Assembly (NCBI GenBank): GCA_937923585.1 | Contig: CALDSM010000505.1 | Coordinates: 1 to 14,941 of the forward strand | Source of the DNA: an uncultured bacterium | Lineage (GTDB): Bacteria; Hydrogenedentota; Hydrogenedentia; Hydrogenedentales; CAITNO01 | DNA: 14,941 nucleotides | Direction: 5' to 3' | In this document: in pieces, positions 6,015-12,696 of the stretch | Layout: each line of letters begins with the position of its first letter | How positions within the stretch are numbered: position 1 is the first letter of the stretch | Notes under the pieces: model-generated | Seen by the model: only the letters and a program-made list of their open reading frames with translations | What the model was told of the DNA's origin: nothing | The model's database searches: none | Program-made: the position numbers and the translations under genes

Positions 6015-7286
6015 ATGACGCTCGCCATCATTAACGGACACCTGATAGACCCGGCCTCCGGCGTGTCGGAGCCGATGGACGTGCTTGTCGCCGACGGGCT
6101 GGTGCGCGAAATTGGACACGGCCTGAAGGGCGACGAGACGATTGACGCCGCGGGGCTGGTCGTCTGCCCCGGCCTGGTGGACATCCAGGTCCATTTCCGC
6201 GAGCCCGGTTTTGAGTCCAAGGAGACCATCGCCACCGGCAGCCGCGCCGCGGCCCACGGCGGCGTGACCACGGTGGTGACCATGGCCAACACCAACCCGC
6301 CCATAGACAATGCGGGACTGGTTGAGCTGGTCACGCGCCGCGCCCGCGAAACGGCCTGCATCAAGATGCGGCCCGCCGCCTGCGCCACCAAGGCCATGAA
6401 GGGCGAGGAACTCACCGAAATGGCCGAACTGCGCGAGGCCGGCGCCGTCGCCGTCACCGACGACGGGCGCGACATCCGCAACAGTTCCGTCATGCGCCGC
6501 GTGCTTGAATACGCCAACATGGTCGGCCTGCCCTATCTGGCCCACTGCCAGGACGAGGAACTGAGCGACGGCGGCGCGATGCACGAGGGCGCCGTTTCCA
6601 CGCGGCTGGGCATCCCCGGCATCCCGCGTGAGGCGGAGGACATCCGCATTGACCGCAACATCCGGCTTGCCGAACTGGCCGGCGCCCACATCCACATCCA
6701 GCACATATCCACCGCGGGCGGCGTCGAGATCGTGCGCCAGGCCAAGCGCCGCGGCGCGCGCGTCACCGCCGAGTCCGCGCCCCACTACTGGAGCCTCACC
6801 GACGAGGCCGTCGGCGTGTTCGACACCAACGCCAAGATGTTCCCGCCGCTGCGCAGCCGGGCGGACATCGAGGCCGTCATTGAGGGCTTCCGCGACGGCA
6901 CGCTCGACAACATTGCCACCGACCACGCGCCCCACACGTGGACCGACAAGAATATCGAGTTCCAGATGGCCCCCTTTGGCATCATCGGCCTGGAAACCTC
7001 GCTGGCGTTGACCATCACCCATCTTGTGAAACCGGGCCACATCGCGATCGAGAAGGCGGTGGAACTGATGACCGTCGGCGGTTCCCGCGTGTGCAGTCTG
7101 GGCGTTGGAGAGGTTAAGATGGGCGGCGCCGCCGACCTCTGCCTCTTCGACCCCGACGAACAGTGGACCGTGACCAAAGAGGGCTTCGGTTCCAAGAGCG
7201 CCAATTCCCCCTACATCGGCCAAACCCTCACGGGCCGCGTGAAATGTACGATCTGCGACGGGAACGTGGTCTACCGGCAGGGATAG
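6015..7286 (+). CDS. pyrC: Dihydroorotase, class I (PyrC), with Gln in place of the first HxH histidine
   Basis: A 423-residue amidohydrolase cyclising carbamoyl aspartate to dihydroorotate. It aligns along its length with Aquifex-type class I dihydroorotases: TDDGRDIRNSSVMRR (148-162), AHCQDE (176-181), HIHIQHISTAGG (225-236), DTNAKMFPPLRS (270-281), NIATDHAPH (299-307), FGIIGLETSL. Expected ligands Asp150, His177, His230 and the catalytic Asp303 are present. The first metal motif reads DIQVHFREPG (56-65), so His58 of the usual HxH is Gln. I believe QVH variants occur in other bacterial lineages, so activity is still likely. The start at ATG 6015 (GGGAG 7 nt upstream) is preferred over an in-frame ATG at 5970, which lies inside the inverted repeat and adds non-homologous residues. 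Third gene of pyrRBC, followed by a terminator. Confidence 0.94.
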   Translation: MTLAIINGHLIDPASGVSEPMDVLVADGLVREIGHGLKGDETIDAAGLVVCPGLVDIQVHFREPGFESKETIATGSRAAAHGGVTTVVTMANTNPPIDNAGLVELVTRRARETACIKMRPAACATKAMKGEELTEMAELREAGAVAVTDDGRDIRNSSVMRRVLEYANMVGLPYLAHCQDEELSDGGAMHEGAVSTRLGIPGIPREAEDIRIDRNIRLAELAGAHIHIQHISTAGGVEIVRQAKRRGARVTAESAPHYWSLTDEAVGVFDTNAKMFPPLRSRADIEAVIEGFRDGTLDNIATDHAPHTWTDKNIEFQMAPFGIIGLETSLALTITHLVKPGHIAIEKAVELMTVGGSRVCSLGVGEVKMGGAADLCLFDPDEQWTVTKEGFGSKSANSPYIGQTLTGRVKCTICDGNVVYRQG

Positions 7287-7293
7287 AGGGCAG

Positions 7294-7321
7294 ACGCGGC
7301 ATCCTGCCGCGTTCTTCTTTC
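7294..7321 (+). terminator. Intrinsic terminator of the pyr operon
   Basis: Perfect 8-bp stem ACGCGGCA (7294-7301) / TGCCGCGT (7305-7312) with a 3-nt loop, followed by TTCTTCTTTC. It begins 8 nt after the pyrC stop codon. Confidence 0.75.
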
Positions 7322-7342
7322 GCCCACCTGGGTTACGAAACG

Positions 7343-7362
7343 AAAGAGGCTGGAAGCCTCTT
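7343..7362 (-). terminator. Terminator for the convergent membrane-protein gene
   Basis: AAGAGGCT (7344-7351), GGA loop, AGCCTCTT (7355-7362): a perfect 8-bp stem. Read on the minus strand it is followed by TTTCGTTTCG, a usable U-rich tail, 15 nt after the stop of the membrane-protein gene. In the plus direction it is followed by CTACTTT and could act as a weak second terminator for pyr. Confidence 0.6.
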
Positions 7363-7376
7363 CTACTTTGAGTGCC

Positions 7377-8717
7377 TCATCCCACCTGTGCGAGATTGCG
7401 GCGCTGTCTCGCCTGATAGTGACACACAATGGCACCCGAAATGCCGAACAGGACCGCGTAGTATCCGCAGAAGGCGTTCTCCACCCAATTGGAATGGGGG
7501 CCGGTCACCAACTGGGCGAGTATGTTCTGGATGATGAGGACCATCCAAACCAGCCACGCGGCTTCGGGGATTGGGTCCTTGTCATAATTGCCCGGCAGCG
7601 GCCGAAGGACGATGCGCACGGCCACGATTACAAGCCCCGCAATCACGAAGGGAAAGACCGCGCGCGAGAAGACCATGCTCCAGTACTCCTCGTTTCCGAT
7701 GTAGATGTTGGCCCAGCCCTTCAGCCCGTTCTTGACCGAAAGACCAACCGCCGCCAACAATCCGAAGTAGACCCCGAAACGTTCCAGATTCGGGTTGGCC
7801 ATGCGGTACGAAACGCCGGTCTTCCCGCCGATGGGCCGGTTGACCAGATAATAGGCAACACCGTAAGCGATGCCGATGCTGATGCCGCCGGACGACTCCC
7901 AGCAGCGCCAGAAGTTGAAGTTGACGTTGGGGAAGACCGTGTGGGCCCAGTTCCAGTTCTGGCAAAGCGCCCAGCCCATGCCGTTGATCACGCCCACCGT
8001 CGAGATCAGCGTCACATTCTTCCAGTCGCGCCGGACAACTTCGGCGAACAGGAAGCCCAGGTACAGGCCGAGGTGCCCGATGGCAAGACGGTTGTCGCCG
8101 ATCAGCCGCTTGAGGTTCGGGTTGGCGATGAGGTCGTTGTACTGCGATTTGAGGGTCTTGTACAGCGGCAGAAAGACCTCGGGATACCGGACGAACAGTC
8201 CATTGGCAATCAGTGCGCCGCCGACACCGCAGGCGATGCGCAGCATCCAGTCCCCGGCGATGCGTCGGGGCGTTGCGTCATCCTCGCGGCGCGCGCCGCA
8301 CCACGCGAGCATGCACGCGCCGATGCCCGCCCAGGGCACGCCCGCGATGAAGAGCCACAGAAAGCCGTAGATGCGGGGGATGGGCACAAATTTGTTGTGG
8401 GGTGCGTCGAGCAGGAGTTCACCGCGGAAAAAGCTGGGCCACTGCATCCAGCCGCGCCCGCCGGACAGTCCTATGCCGACGGCCAGCGCCAGAATGATCC
8501 ACGCCGAGGCGTAGCGGCGGGACTGCCTGCCGCTGCGGTCGCGGGCGATAAACCACCATGCCGTGCCCCAGGTGACGCCCGCGAACACGCAGCCGTTGAC
8601 GGCGCCATACCCGGAGCAGCCGCGCACGGCCCACACCATGCCGCCGACGGCGGCAAAAAGGATGGTGGGCAAGACGAGGTCGTGAAGGAGGTCGGAGGAT
8701 TGGGTACTGCCGGACAT
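7377..8717 (-). CDS. Polytopic membrane protein of unknown function
   Basis: A 446-residue protein with roughly ten to twelve hydrophobic segments separated by short polar loops. Examples are near residues 15-60 (two, with GGMVWAVRGCSGYGAVNGC between strand-like glycine turns), 71-85, 118-140, 160-175, 212-225, 235-250, 265-285, 310-325, 345-370 and 385-420. There is no signal peptide and no soluble domain. Conserved-looking Trp/Gly-rich stretches such as NGMGWALCQNWNW and WRCWESSGGISIG suggest a specific pocket or pore. I cannot assign it to a named transporter or enzyme family; I have the impression of similar hypothetical proteins in Planctomycetota-type genomes. The ATG at 8717 is supported by AAGGA 9 nt upstream. 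It is last in the leftward series of secreted-protein genes and separated from the esterase gene by a hairpin element, so it may be a separate transcript. Confidence 0.8.
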   Translation of the reverse strand: MSGSTQSSDLLHDLVLPTILFAAVGGMVWAVRGCSGYGAVNGCVFAGVTWGTAWWFIARDRSGRQSRRYASAWIILALAVGIGLSGGRGWMQWPSFFRGELLLDAPHNKFVPIPRIYGFLWLFIAGVPWAGIGACMLAWCGARREDDATPRRIAGDWMLRIACGVGGALIANGLFVRYPEVFLPLYKTLKSQYNDLIANPNLKRLIGDNRLAIGHLGLYLGFLFAEVVRRDWKNVTLISTVGVINGMGWALCQNWNWAHTVFPNVNFNFWRCWESSGGISIGIAYGVAYYLVNRPIGGKTGVSYRMANPNLERFGVYFGLLAAVGLSVKNGLKGWANIYIGNEEYWSMVFSRAVFPFVIAGLVIVAVRIVLRPLPGNYDKDPIPEAAWLVWMVLIIQNILAQLVTGPHSNWVENAFCGYYAVLFGISGAIVCHYQARQRRNLAQVG

Positions 8718-8787
8718 GGCGCGTGGTCCTTAATCGTGAATCAGGTTATGAAGGAGTGCTGTTCCTTTGATGCCAGTTGGCTGTTCC

Positions 8788-8886
8788 TTGGAGTGCGGCG
8801 GCAACGACGCCGCTTTGGCTGACATGCCGGCAAGCGCTCCGTAGCTTTCACACAGCCAAAGCGGCGTCGTTGCCGCTGCACTCCAA
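8788..8886. repeat. Hairpin element 1 (type A), esterase-membrane protein spacer
   Basis: Arms 8788-8820 and 8854-8886 are 33 nt each and complementary except at one position, with a 33-nt loop. Each arm carries its own small palindrome, GCGGC-aacgac-GCCGC, and ends TTGGCT/AGCCAA. Read on the minus strand it begins 7 nt after the esterase stop, preceded by TTTTGGA. Same family as the elements at 10412-10520 and 12650-12684. Confidence 0.9.
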
Positions 8887-8893
8887 AATGATG

Positions 8894-10354
8894 CTACTTC
8901 TGGAACGGGATGGGCCCCATGACCGGGGCGGCCATGTTGGCCTGGTCGGTCAGGTTGCAGTAGGGGTTGAGTCCGCGGCCGTACCAGAGGTGCGGGTTTT
9001 CGGGCAGGTTGTCCACCCATACAATCGCAACCGTCGGGTCGCCCGGATCAAGTTCCTGGTTGAAGATGCACGGCACGTCGGGGCCGTCCGGCCCGTCGCT
9101 GACGGAGAACCCGGAAAGCCGCCCGGTGGCGGCGAGTGCTCCGTTGACCGAACCGAACTTCACCCGCAACTGCCGGCCATAGGGGGTGCCGGCCATTTCG
9201 ACCTTCTCAAGGCGTGGTCCGTGCAGTGTCTTTCCGCCAAAAAGGTCATGTTCGGCCAGACAGGCCAGACGATAGCCAAGGGTCTTCAACCCGGCCGTGC
9301 CGGCGTGAATGCCGTCGTCGAGCGAGAGGTCCACGGCGGAGACAAGCGCGCCGGGGGCAAGTTCCGCTTCCAGCGCCAGTTCGTCCGCCTGGATGGCGTT
9401 CCATTTCGGGAACGAGTCCGGCTTGCCGGTGAAACGTCCAATCTGGACATAGTAGAAGGGGAGGTCCGGAATGCCCAGGTCGGCGCGCATGGCGGCGACA
9501 AGCTGCTTCATCTTCTCGCGGTAGACCGGTTGGGCTGCGTCGTTGGCGTCCGATTCCCCCTGGTACCACAGCATGCCGCGCACTTTGCCGCCTGCGGCAA
9601 GCACCTGCTTGCACATCGAGCCGTAGAGCGAATTGCCGCCCTGATCCTTCAGCGTGGGGTCCCATTGGGCCATGCTGGTGCCGCCATGGGCGGACGCGAT
9701 GAGTCCCACAGGCCGACCCGTGCGCCTGACCATTTCCTTGGCGAAGGCGATGCCCAGACCGGCGCCCTTGCCGCCGTCGCGCCAGTCACGGATCGCCTTC
9801 TGCCGCTCCTCGTCGGTCTTGAAATTCGCATGCACGGAATCGGGCGATTCAGCCAGCGTGTGCAGCGGTTCCTGGGCCAGGCGCCATTCGTAACTCATCG
9901 CGAAGGTGTGCACCTGCGCGTGGGGCTCCTCGACATTGACCCGGTTGCCCACGCCCTGCATGTTGGACTGTCCTGCCAGCACCCATACGTCGCCGGCGAG
10001 CACCTCTGGAATGGCCGTCTGTTCCAGCGTCTTGCCCGCATCATCGTTCAGCCGCAGTTCCACGCGGTAGGGACCGCCCGCGGGCGCGCCCGTGAGGGTT
10101 CCGGACCACGCACCGCCGTCGGCCTTGCCCAGGTCCGTCCAGGGGAGCACCTCCTTCTGCACGCCCACCAGTCGTGCCTGAACCGTACCGGCGGCAGCGC
10201 TGGCGCCTGAAAGGGAGATTGCGGTCTTGCCGTCAGCGTCGCACTGGACAACCTGATAGGGTGCCAGACCCGACTGCACAGTCAATGCCGGAGCGCCAGC
10301 GGCGGCAAGGCAAAGACAGATGGTGATTATCCAAGACAGGGTCGGCTTACGCAT
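8894..10354 (-). CDS. Secreted sialate O-acetylesterase-like SGNH/SASA carbohydrate esterase
   Basis: A 486-residue protein with a signal peptide (about 1-23, ending GAPA-LTV), a beta-rich N-terminal region (about 25-115) and an SGNH-fold SASA domain. The nucleophile block is GDVWVLAGQSNM (121-132, Ser130). Other blocks are HGGTSMAQWDP (223-233), the WYQGESDA block (263-270) and the DDGIH block (346-350, Asp347 and His350). Family members remove O-acetyl groups from sialic acids or, in many environmental bacteria, from acetylated plant or algal polysaccharides. The C-terminal region (about 370-486) is a further beta-rich domain common in this group. The ATG at 10354 has AAGGAG 8 nt upstream. 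It lies downstream of the HEAT-repeat gene on the same strand and is bracketed by two hairpin elements. The acetylated substrate is not predictable. Confidence 0.9.
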   Translation of the reverse strand: MRKPTLSWIITICLCLAAAGAPALTVQSGLAPYQVVQCDADGKTAISLSGASAAAGTVQARLVGVQKEVLPWTDLGKADGGAWSGTLTGAPAGGPYRVELRLNDDAGKTLEQTAIPEVLAGDVWVLAGQSNMQGVGNRVNVEEPHAQVHTFAMSYEWRLAQEPLHTLAESPDSVHANFKTDEERQKAIRDWRDGGKGAGLGIAFAKEMVRRTGRPVGLIASAHGGTSMAQWDPTLKDQGGNSLYGSMCKQVLAAGGKVRGMLWYQGESDANDAAQPVYREKMKQLVAAMRADLGIPDLPFYYVQIGRFTGKPDSFPKWNAIQADELALEAELAPGALVSAVDLSLDDGIHAGTAGLKTLGYRLACLAEHDLFGGKTLHGPRLEKVEMAGTPYGRQLRVKFGSVNGALAATGRLSGFSVSDGPDGPDVPCIFNQELDPGDPTVAIVWVDNLPENPHLWYGRGLNPYCNLTDQANMAAPVMGPIPFQK

Positions 10355-10411
10355 GGCAGAGACTCCTTGTTGTTGGCACTTTCCAACGAGACGCGGCGGC
10401 GAGACTTCATA

Positions 10412-10520
10412 TGGACTGCGGCGGCAACGACGCCGCTTTCCCTCGGTTAAACCTTGGACGGACCTTCAGCGCAAGCACTGCTTGCGCCAGCCAAGGCGTC
10501 GTCGTTGCCGCCGCAGTCCA
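10412..10520. repeat. Hairpin element 2 (type A), HEAT gene-esterase spacer
   Basis: Arms 10412-10432 and 10500-10520 are a perfect 21-bp inverted repeat with the same GCGGCAACGACG core as element 1. The loop contains nested stems CCTTGG 10452-10457 / CCAAGG 10491-10496 and GCGCAAG 10469-10475 / CTTGCGC 10481-10487, so the whole 109 nt can fold into one long structure. On the minus strand it starts 21 nt after the HEAT-repeat gene's stop codon. The remainder of the spacer holds the esterase ribosome site. Confidence 0.88.
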
Positions 10521-10541
10521 AAAGGGTAAAGACCGGTCCAA

Positions 10542-12476
10542 TCAGCCCAGTCCGGCCAACACCCGCTTGGCATTGTCCACCACCGCTTGATTGTCACAGG
10601 CGTCCGCGACGGCCTTGAGCGCGTCCGCGGCGCGGGTCTTGGCGTCCCCGCCCGCTTTCGCCAGTTCCGTGGAGACGGTGATGATGGCCGATCCGGCCTC
10701 GTTCTTTACCTGCGCGTCTTTCAGGAAGGGCAGCAGCGCGTCGAGTGACTGCGCGGTCTTTAGTGTTCCCCATGCGGCCAGCACCTGCCATTGCTCCTCG
10801 GGTTTGCGCGTCAGTTCCATGGCTGTGGTGAGCATGGCCGCCTTGGCGGCCGGGTCGGTTCCGGCGCGGGCCAGCCGGATGTATCCGCGCAGGCCGAGCA
10901 CGTGCCGGTTCTCCTGGTCGCTCCTGGCCTGTTCCAGCAGTTGCGGCGCCGCATCCGCCGTCGGCCATTCGGACAGTTCGCGCAGCGCTTCGTTGCGGAA
11001 GGTTTCATCGGGGTCGTTGAGCGACTGCACCACGCATTCCAGCGCTTTTGCGCCGCCGGCGCGGCCGATGGCGCGCAGCAGCGCCGTGCGGGATTCGATT
11101 TTCGAGCAGCCCATGGCGGTGATGACCACGGGCAGCGACTCATCGCCGCAGCGTGCGCACAGGCTGCCGAGCGCGTTCTCGGCGGCGCTGCGCGCGGCGG
11201 CGTCCGGCGCGGTGTCAATGGCGGTGATGATCAGCGGCGCGTTCTCCACGGTGCCGAGCGCGGCCAGCGTGCGCAGCGCCGCCTCGCGCACGGCGGCGTC
11301 CCCGCTGGCGACCTGTTCCACGGCCATGGGCAGCGCCTGCGCGGCGCGGCGGTCCAGCAACAGGCCGAGCAGTTTCGTCTGCACGGCCGCCGGGGTTGAC
11401 GCGAGGAAACCGGCAATGGCCTCATCCACGTCGCCGCCCTCAATGGTGGCCAGCGTGGCCCGGGCGGTTGCGGCAACATCCGAATCATCCCCGGACAGGA
11501 GGTTCGTGAGCAGCGCCACGTCGGCGGCGCAGCCAATGGCGGCAAGCCCCTTGACCGCGGCTGTCTTGACGTTCTTATCCGGGCTGTACGTCGCCTGCAC
11601 GACGGCCGAACGCGCGGCGGTGTCGCCGCGTCCCGCCAGCGCACGCACCAGCGCAATCTGTCCGTCTGGGGACAGACCCGGCAGCGCGGCGGCGTAGCGG
11701 GCCGTCAAGTCGGCGCCTTTGGTCTCCGAAATGATGCGGGCGGCCATGTCGCGCAGTCCGGCATCCTCTCCCGCGAGTGCGGCGAGAAGCCGGTCGGGAG
11801 CCTTGTCCGGCTGCGTTGCGGCGAGCAGGTAGAACGCGCCCATGCGTGCGTTTGCCTGCGTGCCGGATGTTGCAAGCGCCTCGCAGACAGGGGCGGCCAG
11901 GTCGTTCTTGTTCTCCTCAGTCCACCGCTGCGCCGTGGCGAGCAGTCCGTCTTCCACCGCGGACCGGACGGCTTCGGGTGCCTTGGCACGGAATTGCGTC
12001 AGGGCATCCGCCGACTCGGCCGTGGCAATGCGCCCGAGCGCGCCCGCAGCCGCACGGGCAAGGTCCGCGTCGGCGCTTTCCAGCAATGGTGCCAGCAGGG
12101 GCACCGCCGATGCGTCGCGACGGACACCCATCGAAATGACAATGCCGACCTGCTGCGGCCCGCTGGTCTTGCCCAGCGCGTCATGCAAGAGCGCGTCCAC
12201 CTCGGGGTAACGCATTTCCTCCAGCGCGAAGCGGGCGTATCCGGACAGTTGCGGGTCCGCCAGCAGCGCGGCCAGTTCCGGCAGCGAGGCGACCGTTCCC
12301 ACGACGCGCAGTTCGCGGCAGGCCTGCTGCTTCTCCTCCCAGGGCGCGGCGCTGTTGCCGAGCACGGCACGCCATTTTGCCTCAGCATCATCATCGGCGG
12401 CGACGGCATGCATCGCCGGAAGGGACAGAACCGCCAAGAAAGCAAGAGTAACCGGCAATAGTGACTTCATTTTCAC
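10542..12476 (-). CDS. Secreted HEAT-repeat (armadillo-like) protein
   Basis: A 644-residue protein with a signal peptide (about 1-27, MKMKSLL start, cleavage near AVA-ADD) followed by roughly fifteen degenerate alpha-helical HEAT-like repeats. Recurrent forms are VPLLAPLLESADADLARAAA, AAVKGLAAIG and NEALRELSEWPTADAAPQLL, with alanine-rich paired helices spaced 30-40 residues. There is no catalytic motif or haem-binding CxxCH. HEAT proteins are scaffolds for protein-protein contacts; exported versions are common beside Gfo/Idh oxidoreductases and glycan enzymes in Planctomycetota-like genomes, so an adaptor role in the periplasm is an inference. The first ATG (12476) and a second two codons later both have only a distant AAAGG, so initiation looks weak. 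Neighbours are the oxidoreductase upstream and the esterase downstream, all co-directional but separated by hairpins. Confidence 0.88.
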   Translation of the reverse strand: MKMKSLLPVTLAFLAVLSLPAMHAVAADDDAEAKWRAVLGNSAAPWEEKQQACRELRVVGTVASLPELAALLADPQLSGYARFALEEMRYPEVDALLHDALGKTSGPQQVGIVISMGVRRDASAVPLLAPLLESADADLARAAAGALGRIATAESADALTQFRAKAPEAVRSAVEDGLLATAQRWTEENKNDLAAPVCEALATSGTQANARMGAFYLLAATQPDKAPDRLLAALAGEDAGLRDMAARIISETKGADLTARYAAALPGLSPDGQIALVRALAGRGDTAARSAVVQATYSPDKNVKTAAVKGLAAIGCAADVALLTNLLSGDDSDVAATARATLATIEGGDVDEAIAGFLASTPAAVQTKLLGLLLDRRAAQALPMAVEQVASGDAAVREAALRTLAALGTVENAPLIITAIDTAPDAAARSAAENALGSLCARCGDESLPVVITAMGCSKIESRTALLRAIGRAGGAKALECVVQSLNDPDETFRNEALRELSEWPTADAAPQLLEQARSDQENRHVLGLRGYIRLARAGTDPAAKAAMLTTAMELTRKPEEQWQVLAAWGTLKTAQSLDALLPFLKDAQVKNEAGSAIITVSTELAKAGGDAKTRAADALKAVADACDNQAVVDNAKRVLAGLG

Positions 12477-12535
12477 TGAACGTAACCTTTCAGTCGGGTA
12501 TTGGCCTTGCCGTGGTTTCCGGCGGCGGCTTCACT

Positions 12536-12644
12536 TTTTGACTGCGGTGGCCATGCCGCCGCTTTTGCTGACGGTCACCTTGATCCTGACCGCCGGTGGT
12601 GGCTTCGCCCAACGAAAGCGGCGGCATGGCCACCGCAGTCAAAA
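12536..12644. repeat. Hairpin element 3 (type B core), oxidoreductase-HEAT gene spacer
   Basis: Arms 12536-12565 and 12615-12644 form a perfect 30-bp inverted repeat around a 49-nt loop. It shares the outer frame GACTGCGG...GCCGCTTT with element 2 but has a different centre (TGGCCATGCC in place of CAACGAC). Each arm is again weakly self-complementary (GGTGGC-cat-GCCGCC). Confidence 0.9.
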
Positions 12645-12649
12645 GAAGA

Positions 12650-12684
12650 AGCCAGAGCGGCGTCGTTGCCGCCGTATTCCAAAA
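12650..12684. repeat. Solitary arm of a type A element
   Basis: This stretch matches the right arm of element 1 (AGCCAxAGCGGCGTCGTTGCC, then a CCGC-type end and TTCCAAAA), including the internal GCGGC-gtcgtt-GCCGC palindrome (12657-12672). No matching left arm is visible. It abuts element 3 and on the minus strand begins 12 nt after the oxidoreductase stop codon. Confidence 0.8.
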
Positions 12685-12696
12685 CGACGGCGCGCA

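Noticed and set aside
4212..7223. A 1003-codon open frame on the minus strand opposite pyrR, pyrB and pyrC
   Set aside because: It is exactly antisense to three well-supported enzymes in GC-rich DNA. Its product is biased in Gly, Ala, Arg and His with no domain, and it crosses the pyrB-pyrC inverted repeat and the attenuator. It is the expected effect of codon bias.
7368..10210. Long plus-strand frames (about 480 codons each) opposite the membrane-protein and esterase genes
   Set aside because: Antisense shadows of coding genes with signal peptides and catalytic motifs on the minus strand; products are low-complexity, and parts are translated from the hairpin element.
10542..12476. DNA-level tandem repeat within the HEAT gene
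   Set aside because: The repetition is at protein level (degenerate alanine-rich helices), with no long exact nucleotide repeats.
8788..12684. CRISPR-like array from the recurring GCGGCAACGACGCCGC units
   Set aside because: The units are inverted pairs in separate gene spacers with coding genes between them, not regularly spaced direct repeats, and no cas gene is present.
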